This document shows, one piece after another, positions 1 through 6,846 of a stretch of 6,861 nucleotides of DNA (position 1 is its first letter; each line of letters opens with the position of its first letter). The notes under the pieces were generated by a model that was given only the letters and a program-made list of their open reading frames with translations, searched no databases and was not told where the DNA came from. This DNA comes from Opitutia bacterium (GTDB taxonomy: Bacteria > Verrucomicrobiota > Verrucomicrobiia > Opitutales > UBA953), in contig JAJPZB010000077.1 of NCBI GenBank assembly GCA_021204635.1, positions 1 to 6,861 on the forward strand, in the 5' to 3' direction. Both the position numbers and the translations under genes were made by a program.

Positions 1-2
1 TC

Positions 3-3000
3 ACTTATTCAAACATTGGATACAATCCGCCGGAGGGCAACGTCGCGAGTTTGACTTATTCGCTTCCGTGTGGCACTGCGGGAAAAGTGGTTCCCGAGGA
101 CAACGACGATTCGCCGGAAGATTGCGACTGTCCGTGTGGCGACGATGATGCCGGCGGCGTGGCAGAATCTGTCTCCGTTGCGTCGTTGTCGCGAGCGGCG
201 ACAACGTCGTCGTCATCGACCTCGTCAGCGGGCAAAAATACGAGGTTGGAGACCAATGCGAGCTATGCGCGCTGGCGTACGCGTTTTGGCGCGTTTCGCG
301 GAATGGGAGGAGTTTCTTCGGGCTCGTTGGAAATTTACGCGCGCGGCGAGGACGACATCGCAACTCTCGCTACGCCGGCGGGTTTGGAGTGGCGTCACGT
401 GCTCGGCAGCTACCTTGTCGTGCCGGAAGATGGAATCGCGGCAAACAAGCAATTTAAACTCTGTACGGGTGGCTCGAGCACTTCGTGGCTTTGCGATGGC
501 AACGGATCGTCGATTTACAAAATTGGTGCGTCTTCCAAAAAATCCCTATCCGGCAAATTATCCGGCAACAAAGTTGAGATTTATTTTTCGGATAAAAGTG
601 TGGCAACATACTCTGCGACGACAGGTGATCTTATTTCGTTTAAAACGAGAACGGGGAACGAGTTTTCAGCCTCTCAAATTGCCGAAAATGTCGATGTCGT
701 GCGCAACGATAAGGGTGTAATCGCGCAAATTTGGAATCGTTGGGATGGTCTCGCGAACATAGAAAATGAGAGTGAAAGCGGCTACGAGATTGCGCTTTAT
801 TTGCCAAATCAGGTGTTGTCTAAAAACTCGGATACGGGGTTGTGGTCTGTTTCGGGTTCTCCATTCAAGAGATTTATTGTCGCAGCGAGAGAAAACGGGC
901 TCACTATAACGGAACAAGATTCGCGTTCCGGAGCCCCTGCATTGCCTGTAAACTTTTGGTTGGAGGGCGGTGCGTGGAACGAGAGTTCGGGTTCGGGAGA
1001 TGACGAAGTGTTGACACTTCGCTCCCGCACGGACAACACCGACGGCACTTGGAACTTGACAACGACGAAAAAACTTGCCGCGACCGGCGCTGTGGCGAGC
1101 TGCGTTTTAGAAGTTTATGAGACGACGGAGTGCGGCAACTTGTTGCGTTCCCGCACCGAAGGTTATGACACGCCGGACGCCCGCACGTTTTCCTACGAAT
1201 ATAATTCTGCCGGCTTGCGAATCTCAGAGACTCGTCCCGACGGCAGCGTTTACAAAACGGATTACGACGCACAGAACAGGATTTTCACGCGTGAAGAACC
1301 CTGGAGCGGCGGTTCCCGCAAAATCACTTACAATTATTACCGCAACTCGGTCGCGAACGACATGGAACTTTCCTACTCTCGCGTGGCGTACGAAAAGTCC
1401 GATGGCACGACGGTGATGTTTGCTCGCACGGATTACAGCTACACGGAGACGAGCGAGTATAAGCGCGTCGAGAGCACGACGACGGGGCACGGAATTTCAG
1501 AGGCGCGTTTGCAAGTCGAGGAGACCTGGCTGGGCACTTGCACGAATGTTTACGCGCGTGGTCGCGTCAAAATGACACGCGATGAGAGCGGAGGTTGCAC
1601 GCATTATTCCTACGCGGGCACGACGCTTCACGGGGCTCTTTACACCACGACTGCGGAGACGCGCGCCGCGACCAACGACGAACCGGTTGGGATTGTCGTG
1701 AACGGGAAATCGAAGCGCGTTGTCAAGTATATTTCTGCCGAGGGCAACGTGCTTTTCGAGGAAGATTTTGTTCTCGACAGCGCGGGGGTTTGGCAAAGCG
1801 TTTCGTCATTAGAATTTGAATACGATTCTGCGAACAATTGGACGAAACGCACGCGTGGGAATGGTCGCGTGGCCGAGCAGGAAACGATGTGTTGCGGCTT
1901 GCTCTATGAGATTGATGAAGACGGAGTTCGCACCGATTACACCTACGACACAGCGCGGCGGCTCGTGGAAAAAATGCGCTCGCCGACCGCGACAATGCCG
2001 GAGCAGATCTCGGGCTATGCGCGCGACGCTCGCGGGAATATTGTCTTAGAAACGCTGAAATTGGACGGTCCGACCTTTTCCGCAAAATCTCGCGAGTATG
2101 ACATTTTTGGTCGCGAGATCGTGGCGACAGACGAACTTGGCAGGACCACGCGAACCGCGTATTCCGCCGACGGACTTACGACGACAACGACGTTGCCAAA
2201 TGGCGCAACGAGGACGACGACAAAGCACGCCGATGGCACGGTTTTCGCGATTTTGGGGACTGCGCAGCGGCAAGTTGAAACTGCGATTGATGTCGTTTCA
2301 GACGGGATTTGCGAGACGCGGCGCGTTGCGGGGACGAGCGACGATGCCGGCATTATTTCGCGGGAAACCCGGAATGCTCGCGGCGAAACGCTTCGGAGTG
2401 AAAGCGCGAACACGCTCGGAGGTTTTGTCGTGGAGGAAAGCGAGTATAATTCTCGCGGGAAGTTGGTTCGGAGCGTTGTCGGCGGCGCAGCTCCGACACT
2501 TTTTGAATACGACGATTTCGGCAACGAAACCAAGCGCACGCTCGCCCTCGCGGACACTCCGACGACAACGAACTCGCGCGTTTCCGAGACCGTGAAATTT
2601 TTTGAGACGCGCGACGATGGCGTCTATGAAGTCACGAAAACGACGACATACTCGGCGTCGGGCACGGCGCTCGTGAGCAGCGAAGCCCGCCTCGTTTCCG
2701 AGGGTGCGACGATCGAAAGCAAGACAATTTTGACGGATGCACGAGGGAATGTTTCCTCGCAGTGGACGGAGTTTGGCGACGCGTGTGAGCGCATTGCGAA
2801 ATCGCAGGTTGCGAGCGCGACGAACGTCGCGACGACGCGGACGGTTGACGGCTTTGTCGTGGAGCAAACGGATTACGCGGGCATCACAAAGACATTCGCG
2901 AGAGAATTTCGCAGCGGCGACAATGCCGGAGTTATTTTCTCCACGACAGATGGTCGCGGCAACACGACGCAGGTTTTCCAAAATGTTCTCGGGTGGACGA

Positions 3001-5360
3001 CGAAAACGCTTGACGCGCTCGGAAACGCGACCACGACCGAGTACGACCTCGGGCAAGGCAGACCGTCTGTCGTGACCGACGCTCTCGGGAACGAGCGGCG
3101 ATTTGCCTACGATTTGCACGGGAATGTTGTCGCGGAATTTGGCTCGGGCTCGCAACCCGCTGTTTTTGAGTTCGGCGACGCCGACAACAAAATTTCGCAG
3201 AAACTCTTTCGCGCAGGCAGCGAAGTGATTGACGGCGACCCGCGCGAGCGTGGCGATTTCGACGAGACGCTCTGGGTTTATCACGAGGCGACGGGCCTTC
3301 TTCTCGCAAAAATTTATCCGAACGGCTCGCGGACGGATTACGCCTACGATGCGCGCAACCGCCTTGCGACGACGACGCTCGCCCGCGAGATCGACGCTGC
3401 CGGCACGCGGCTACAACTCACCCGCGCCTACGACGATAAGACGAACGAACTCGTCTCCGTGACGAGCAATGATGGGACTGTCGCAACGTCGTATGTTTAT
3501 AATTTCCTCGGGCAATTGCTCAGAATGAGCGATTCCTCAGAAATTACAATTTCGTATGGGTACACGGAGTTTGGTGAAGTTGAAAGCGAAACGCGGAGCG
3601 GGCTCTTCAATAAAGTCTTGACACACCACTACGACGATTTTGGTCGAGAAATCGGCTATTCGTTGGACGGGGAACGCAAGACAATAATCTCGTTTGAGAG
3701 CGATACGGGGCGCGTGTCTTCTTTGCTCGCCGAAACGAAAAATTTTGCGTGGAACTATCTCGCCGGAACTTCGCTGAAATCGAAACTCGTTTACCCAAAT
3801 GACGCAGTTTCAGAGTGGTCTTATGAGGAAAAGCGCGATTTACTCTCATGCGTGAAGAACACCATCAACTCCGCAATAACGTCGCAATACGACTATGAGA
3901 ATGACGCTCTCGGTCGTCGCACAGTTGTCGCAAAGTCGGGAACAATGTTCGACGGAGATGACAGAGTTGCAGTCGGCTACAACAATCGTAGCGAGGTCGT
4001 TTCCGCCGTCGCGGCAAACGATAATTCGTATTCCTACGCGTATGATTTTGACAACATAGGGAACAGAAATTCTGCCACAGAATCGGGCACAACAACTGCG
4101 TATTCTGCGAATGAATTGAATCAATACTCCGACGTTGTCGTGGAAGGCGATAGTTTTGTTCCCGAGTATGATGCCGACGGCAACATGATTGTTGTCAAAG
4201 CGTCAAGTGGGACATGGGATGTTGAACACAGTGGAGAAAATCGCCCAACAACGTGGACAAAGCGCGAGACCGGCGAAAAGATATATATGATGTTTGACGC
4301 GCTTGGTCGTCGCACTGAAAAGCGAGTGTTGAATGCCTCGGGCGTGCGCACGCTGCGAGAGCGCTACGTGTATAACGGTTTCCTCTGCGTACAGATTCTT
4401 GATGGCGATAGCAACAATGCCGTCATCAAGGAGTTTGTGTGGGATCCGACCGAGAGTGTCGCGACGCGACCACTCGCGTTTTCCCACGTAAGGGAGAGTT
4501 TAAATCTGCTCTACAACTTTGATGGCAATAAGAATGTCAGCGAAGTGTTTTATCTCGCGGAAGCAAACGGGATCGGAGCTCACTATGACTATGCGCCATT
4601 TGGTGCGGTTTGCCGCACGACAAGGGCGACGCGCGTGACCGGATTCGACGCGATCGAGCAAAATCCCTTCCGCTTTTCGTCCGAGTTCCACGACCCTGAA
4701 CTCGACCTCGTCTATTACAACTACCGCCACTACTCGCCCACCCTCGGTCGCTTCCTCTCCCGCGACCCAATCGAAGAGCAAGGAGGTCTGAATTTGTATG
4801 CATTTGTTAAAAATAATTGCGTGTCTGTGGTGGACATAAATGGGGAAGATTATTCAGGAACTCCCGAATCCACTATTTCACCCTGCGAAATAGGTACTGA
4901 TGGCATATTTGAGGAAATTATGTCTAACCCAAAATTTAAAGATCGGGTATCCGGTTTGACAGGGGAATCAATATATAATCTTGCACTGAGAGAAGGATAT
5001 ACAAAATATGAATCATGGCAAATGAGAAATTCCGTTCATGAGTTCTGGCGCACGACCTCGATAACAGATTCGACGTTCGTCATGTCTGTTTCAGGAACTA
5101 TTTCGGCTCCGACTGGTAGTGGGGTCAACGGTTATGTAGTTAATGTCTCCATGAAGTACGATACAGGGGGGATAGAAAATTTGTCGCCAAATTTCGGAAT
5201 TACTAACGAACCAGGAATGTGTAGTTTTGGGCTGGACTTCGACTATCGAATGAATTCTTCTCTTAGTGTCAGTGCACGTGTTGAATATCAGATTAACTAT
5301 GAGCACGGTAGCGACACTAGTGAATTTTTCTTAGGGGTTGATTTCAGATGGAATTTTTAA
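3..5360 (+). CDS. Rhs/YD-repeat protein with variable C-terminal tip (5' partial)
   Basis: This is a giant Rhs-family protein. Residue numbers count from the TTG at 51. The frame is open to the left edge with 16 more codons and no stop. TTG 51 has only a GGAGGG 13 bases upstream and no signal peptide follows, so the true start is probably outside the window. In order: an Asp/Cys-rich stretch (16-33), a Ser/Thr linker (51-60), a beta-rich domain (about 71-375), degenerate YD repeats (about 380-1500), the conserved core end (1538-1598) and a 171-residue tip (1599-1769). Family knowledge: YD repeats wind into a beta shell that encloses a C-terminal domain, often a contact-delivered toxin. Here the tip is not a recognised toxin and ends in outer-membrane-like strands. 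The frame is intact, with no frameshift. Threonine runs (such as 710-714) come from ACG/ACA codons. The family call is firm; secretion route and function are unknown. Confidence 0.96.
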   Translation, partial: TYSNIGYNPPEGNVASLTYSLPCGTAGKVVPEDNDDSPEDCDCPCGDDDAGGVAESVSVASLSRAATTSSSSTSSAGKNTRLETNASYARWRTRFGAFRGMGGVSSGSLEIYARGEDDIATLATPAGLEWRHVLGSYLVVPEDGIAANKQFKLCTGGSSTSWLCDGNGSSIYKIGASSKKSLSGKLSGNKVEIYFSDKSVATYSATTGDLISFKTRTGNEFSASQIAENVDVVRNDKGVIAQIWNRWDGLANIENESESGYEIALYLPNQVLSKNSDTGLWSVSGSPFKRFIVAARENGLTITEQDSRSGAPALPVNFWLEGGAWNESSGSGDDEVLTLRSRTDNTDGTWNLTTTKKLAATGAVASCVLEVYETTECGNLLRSRTEGYDTPDARTFSYEYNSAGLRISETRPDGSVYKTDYDAQNRIFTREEPWSGGSRKITYNYYRNSVANDMELSYSRVAYEKSDGTTVMFARTDYSYTETSEYKRVESTTTGHGISEARLQVEETWLGTCTNVYARGRVKMTRDESGGCTHYSYAGTTLHGALYTTTAETRAATNDEPVGIVVNGKSKRVVKYISAEGNVLFEEDFVLDSAGVWQSVSSLEFEYDSANNWTKRTRGNGRVAEQETMCCGLLYEIDEDGVRTDYTYDTARRLVEKMRSPTATMPEQISGYARDARGNIVLETLKLDGPTFSAKSREYDIFGREIVATDELGRTTRTAYSADGLTTTTTLPNGATRTTTKHADGTVFAILGTAQRQVETAIDVVSDGICETRRVAGTSDDAGIISRETRNARGETLRSESANTLGGFVVEESEYNSRGKLVRSVVGGAAPTLFEYDDFGNETKRTLALADTPTTTNSRVSETVKFFETRDDGVYEVTKTTTYSASGTALVSSEARLVSEGATIESKTILTDARGNVSSQWTEFGDACERIAKSQVASATNVATTRTVDGFVVEQTDYAGITKTFAREFRSGDNAGVIFSTTDGRGNTTQVFQNVLGWTTKTLDALGNATTTEYDLGQGRPSVVTDALGNERRFAYDLHGNVVAEFGSGSQPAVFEFGDADNKISQKLFRAGSEVIDGDPRERGDFDETLWVYHEATGLLLAKIYPNGSRTDYAYDARNRLATTTLAREIDAAGTRLQLTRAYDDKTNELVSVTSNDGTVATSYVYNFLGQLLRMSDSSEITISYGYTEFGEVESETRSGLFNKVLTHHYDDFGREIGYSLDGERKTIISFESDTGRVSSLLAETKNFAWNYLAGTSLKSKLVYPNDAVSEWSYEEKRDLLSCVKNTINSAITSQYDYENDALGRRTVVAKSGTMFDGDDRVAVGYNNRSEVVSAVAANDNSYSYAYDFDNIGNRNSATESGTTTAYSANELNQYSDVVVEGDSFVPEYDADGNMIVVKASSGTWDVEHSGENRPTTWTKRETGEKIYMMFDALGRRTEKRVLNASGVRTLRERYVYNGFLCVQILDGDSNNAVIKEFVWDPTESVATRPLAFSHVRESLNLLYNFDGNKNVSEVFYLAEANGIGAHYDYAPFGAVCRTTRATRVTGFDAIEQNPFRFSSEFHDPELDLVYYNYRHYSPTLGRFLSRDPIEEQGGLNLYAFVKNNCVSVVDINGEDYSGTPESTISPCEIGTDGIFEEIMSNPKFKDRVSGLTGESIYNLALREGYTKYESWQMRNSVHEFWRTTSITDSTFVMSVSGTISAPTGSGVNGYVVNVSMKYDTGGIENLSPNFGITNEPGMCSFGLDFDYRMNSSLSVSARVEYQINYEHGSDTSEFFLGVDFRWNF
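96..149 (+). other. Acidic Cys-rich segment of the Rhs N-terminus
   Basis: Residues 16-33 contain ten Asp/Glu in eighteen positions and three alternating cysteines (C25, C27, C29, as CDCPC). A Ser/Thr-only linker follows at 51-60. Such a segment looks like an exposed, possibly metal-binding or disulfide-bonded spacer rather than a folded domain. I recall comparable Asp/Cys-rich spacers near the N-terminus of Rhs proteins in the PVC group, but no specific function is known to me. Confidence 0.5.
184..206. repeat. Perfect 9-bp inverted repeat inside the Rhs gene
   Basis: The arms CGTTGTCGC (184-192) and GCGACAACG (198-206) are exact reverse complements around a 5-base loop. They could form a GC-rich hairpin. 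It lies within codons for the Ala/Ser/Arg/Thr stretch just before the Ser/Thr linker. No T-run follows, so it is not an intrinsic terminator. It may simply be a by-product of the repetitive GCG/ACG/TCG codons used here. Confidence 0.5.
261..1175 (+). other. N-terminal beta-rich domain preceding the YD array
   Basis: Residues about 71-375 are not YD repeats. They begin with a glycine-rich 'FGAFRGMGGVSSGSLEIYAR' segment and continue as short alternating hydrophobic/polar strands typical of beta structure. Examples are 'VEIYFSDKSVATYS' and 'YEIALYLPNQV', followed by 'GGAWNESSG' and 'DGTWNLTTTK'. I recall a similar order (a 'GSLxIxxxG' start, then W-containing strands, then the first YD repeat) in large Rhs proteins of Verrucomicrobiota. 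The domain has no catalytic motif that I can see. Its role is probably structural, capping or attaching the YD shell. The boundaries are approximate. Confidence 0.45.
1188..4550 (+). repeat. Array of degenerate YD (Rhs) repeats, protein level
   Basis: The array spans about residues 380-1500. Clear units of the form YxxxGRxxxxxxxxG include 'YEYNSAGLRISETRPDG' (382), 'YTYDTARRLVEK' (630), 'REYDIFGREIVATDELGR' (681), 'FEYDDFGNETKRT' (818) and 'FAYDLHGNVVAEFG' (1018). Others are 'DYAYDARNRLATTTL' (1096), 'HHYDDFGREIGYSLDG' (1192), 'YSANELNQYS' (1351), 'EYDADGNMI' (1372) and 'MFDALGRRTEKRV' (1414). A 'CCG' motif at 614-616 precedes the unit at 630. The units are divergent at the DNA level, so this is not a recent tandem duplication. 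Such repeats build a hollow beta-spiral cage in Rhs and TcC proteins of known structure. Confidence 0.92.
4662..4844 (+). other. Conserved Rhs core terminus (hyperconserved region and DxxG junction)
   Basis: Residues 1538-1598 match the family's most conserved stretch: NPFRFSSEFHDPE, then YYNYRHYSPTLGRFLSRDPI, GGLNLYAFVKNN and VVDING. In Rhs and TcC proteins this segment plugs the cage. It also acts as an aspartyl autoprotease that releases the tip, using Asp residues in GRxxxxDP and in the final DPxG. Here D1572 and D1595 occupy those places. The last motif is D-I-N-G, with isoleucine in place of the usual proline, and no Leu follows the Gly (next residues ED). Autocleavage is therefore possible but uncertain. 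The GC and codon-use switch at about 4790 falls inside this segment. Confidence 0.9.
4845..5357 (+). other. Variable Rhs C-terminal tip, unrecognised, with outer-membrane-like beta-strands
   Basis: Residues 1599-1769 follow the core junction and match no toxin family I know. The first half (about 1618-1668, from DGIFEEIMSNPKF to HEFWRT) is mostly helical in character. The second half contains five strands with strict alternation of hydrophobic and polar residues: about 1675-1685, 1693-1704, 1724-1733, 1737-1750 and 1757-1769. The chain ends FLGVDFRWNF, so Phe is last and W1767, F1765, V1763 and L1761 lie at every second position before it. That spacing matches the C-terminal beta-signal read by the BAM complex. 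Alternatives are a soluble beta-sandwich effector or a degenerate toxin. No catalytic residues are evident. Confidence 0.6.
5333..5337 (+). promoter_or_regulatory. Shine-Dalgarno-like AGGGG for the downstream gene
   Basis: AGGGG lies 10 bases before the ATG at 5348, inside the last codons of the Rhs gene. An in-frame TGA at 5339-5341 lies just upstream of that ATG, so no earlier start in this frame can be used. Together with the 13-base overlap, this suggests translation coupled to termination of the Rhs protein. Confidence 0.6.
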
Positions 5361-5416
5361 AGCATATATTTGCCTCTACTTTGCTATCAATAATATTGGT
5401 GGTCCCGTGCATTGCC
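5348..5416 (+). other. Signal peptide of the downstream protein
   Basis: Codons 1-23 encode a short basic start, a hydrophobic run IFASTLLSIILVVP, and a small-residue end C-I-A before Gly24. A21-type lipoprotein processing is unlikely, because the residue before Cys21 is Pro rather than Gly/Ala/Ser. Signal peptidase I cleavage after Ala23 fits the -3/-1 rule loosely (Cys at -3). An uncleaved membrane anchor is the alternative. Confidence 0.7.
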
Positions 5417-6676
5417 GGAGTTTTCCAATGTCGCGTTAAATTATTAGATGAATGGGGTTGTGCACTTCTAATTTCCTCAGATGGGGCTGGGCAAATAGAA
5501 CTTACGCAAAGTTCGAGAAATAAACTTTGCAAAATTTACAGATCTCCGGATTTTTGGAAGTTGGCTTCTACTGTGGGAGAGACCAAGGATCCAGACGATA
5601 TTTCAATTTTGTGTGCAATATGGTTGGACATTGCTTCTGCAGAAGATAGGAAGCGCCTTTTTCAAGAAATTTTTATTAATTCGCTCGGAGAATCTTTGGA
5701 TTTTATAAAAAATAAGGAAGGGTTTTATAGATTAATCCACAAATTGGAAGAAAAGGATAAGCGAGATCCCATTTTGCAACAATATCTTTCTTTGATGTTG
5801 CTTGATTACACTTGTTCGGATGACGCGTTTTACCTAATTAGATCAAAAATGGTTTTTTCTATGCGCATTGCTTGGTTGTGGTGTACCTATATGAGGTATT
5901 CTGGGTGTCCGATCTATGATGAAGTATTCTACGCCATGACAATTTTTAAATACCTACTTCCTGCCGGGGCTTCCGACCGCAATTGTGCTTGCTTATGTAT
6001 CGATGCCCTATCAAAAGAGTACGATCTTCCGGATTTGAGTTGTTCTGAATATTATTTGAAGGCAATTGAAAGAATTTGGGGAAAGAATGATTATGGGGTC
6101 AGGTTTTGTCGGGCACTACGGAATAACGATGGTGAAGAATTTTTGAAATTGGCAAAGGGCCATTTTTATCCTGCATATTCTCACGCGGCAAATTATTGTT
6201 TCAATACGAAACGTTATGATGATTCAGCCTACTTTCATTATTTGAGTTGGAGACATCCTCTAACTCTTTATCGTGTTTGCACGGCTTGCGCCCCGGAGGA
6301 GGTCGTGGGAAAAGTGATTGCCCCTGAAGCTCAAAACTTTTGTGATGCGCTCCTACTTGCAGAACGATACGACGATCTCGTTGTGTTTACATCGTACTTC
6401 ACCAGATTGCTGTGCATGCTTACTAATCGTTCGTTAGTATATGATCCTGTGTCAGGCACAATGAAAACTCGTCCACAAAATAATTTGTTTTGGATAAATT
6501 TGGGGGAGACTTTCACAAATCGCGTTAGAGCGCAACTAATACGAAAGGGAAAGAATTTTTCGCTAGAGTGTGAAAAAACAGGAAAGACATTAGTAGTTAA
6601 TTTTGAGCATTTCACGATAAATGAATTTGAACAAAGATATCAGGACGAACAGGCTCAAATTTGCGAAGGCGAGTAA
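5348..6676 (+). CDS. Exported Cys-rich helical-repeat-like protein, candidate partner or immunity protein of the Rhs tip
   Basis: I do not recognise this 442-residue protein. It starts with a Sec-type signal peptide: K5/H6, a hydrophobic core at 7-20, and a likely cut after C-I-A at residue 23. The mature part should lie in the periplasm or envelope. It has 20 cysteines, 19 of them after residue 23, including a CACLC cluster (213-217) and CxxC at 311-314. The middle looks alpha-helical. Two segments, around 276-301 and 331-351, resemble TPR/Sel1-type helix pairs and share an RYDD motif at 289-292 and 340-343. The C-terminal ~55 residues are charged. The gene overlaps the Rhs stop by 13 bases and is AT-rich (29% GC in 5641-5760 by hand count), like the Rhs tip and unlike the core. 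Position suggests an immunity or accessory protein for the tip, but that is inference. The gene ends in TAA TAT TAA, two in-frame stops. Confidence 0.87.
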   Translation: MEFLKHIFASTLLSIILVVPCIAGVFQCRVKLLDEWGCALLISSDGAGQIELTQSSRNKLCKIYRSPDFWKLASTVGETKDPDDISILCAIWLDIASAEDRKRLFQEIFINSLGESLDFIKNKEGFYRLIHKLEEKDKRDPILQQYLSLMLLDYTCSDDAFYLIRSKMVFSMRIAWLWCTYMRYSGCPIYDEVFYAMTIFKYLLPAGASDRNCACLCIDALSKEYDLPDLSCSEYYLKAIERIWGKNDYGVRFCRALRNNDGEEFLKLAKGHFYPAYSHAANYCFNTKRYDDSAYFHYLSWRHPLTLYRVCTACAPEEVVGKVIAPEAQNFCDALLLAERYDDLVVFTSYFTRLLCMLTNRSLVYDPVSGTMKTRPQNNLFWINLGETFTNRVRAQLIRKGKNFSLECEKTGKTLVVNFEHFTINEFEQRYQDEQAQICEGE

Positions 6677-6724
6677 TATTAATCGAGTTTGTTCACATCT
6701 AACGGTGTTCATGATTGTGTATAT

Positions 6725-6735
6725 GGGGGGGGGGG
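6725..6735 (+). repeat. Homopolymeric G tract (G11)
   Basis: Eleven consecutive G bases lie 49 bases after the stop codon of the preceding gene. Tracts of this length slip during replication and are classic phase-variation elements. They are also a common site of sequencing length errors. The tract falls inside a minute frame that starts with ATG at 6711. As written that frame ends at 6758 after 15 codons; with one G fewer it would run 36 codons to a TAA at 6820-6822. No good ribosome binding site precedes the ATG. Confidence 0.9.
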
Positions 6736-6823
6736 CTGTGGCGACAACAATGGTTTGAAATTACTCATGCATTGCACGTGAGACGGAGAGTTTGTGGTAA
6801 GGATTTTTTTCGGAAGGGTTAAT

Positions 6824-6846
6824 GGTGGCGGTTGGGTTGGTGGTGG
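6824..6846 (+). other. G-rich tract with possible two-tetrad G-quadruplex
   Basis: Seven runs of two or three G, separated by one or two bases (GGTGGCGGTTGGGTTGG and on), lie on the plus strand. This would allow a weak two-layer quadruplex. Runs of only two G make a stable structure doubtful, and no regulatory target is visible before the window ends. Confidence 0.35.

Noticed and set aside
51..53. TTG as the true start of the Rhs gene
   Set aside because: The frame is open for 16 further codons to the window edge. The only Shine-Dalgarno-like site (GGAGGG, 32-37) is 13 bases away, and the following residues are no signal peptide or typical N-terminus.
70..720. Alternative plus-strand frame of 216 codons
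   Set aside because: It is an Arg-rich shadow of the Rhs frame, with no ribosome site or recognisable domain.
2298..3284. Long open frame on the minus strand (328 codons) and a neighbouring one at 2015-2557
   Set aside because: Both lie wholly inside the Rhs gene. Their Arg/Ala/Val/Ser-rich translations are what GCG-, ACG- and CGC-rich codons give in antisense, and no domain is visible.
5405..5413. Lipobox at Cys21 of the second protein
   Set aside because: The residues before the Cys are V-V-P. Proline at -1 does not fit the lipobox, which needs a small Gly/Ala/Ser residue.
6689..6725. Promoter in the tail (TTGTTC at 6689 with TATATG at 6720)
   Set aside because: The spacing between the two boxes is about 25 bases, too long for a sigma-70 type promoter.
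6804..6810. T7 run as an intrinsic terminator
   Set aside because: No GC-rich inverted repeat precedes it, so there is no stem to pair with the T-run.
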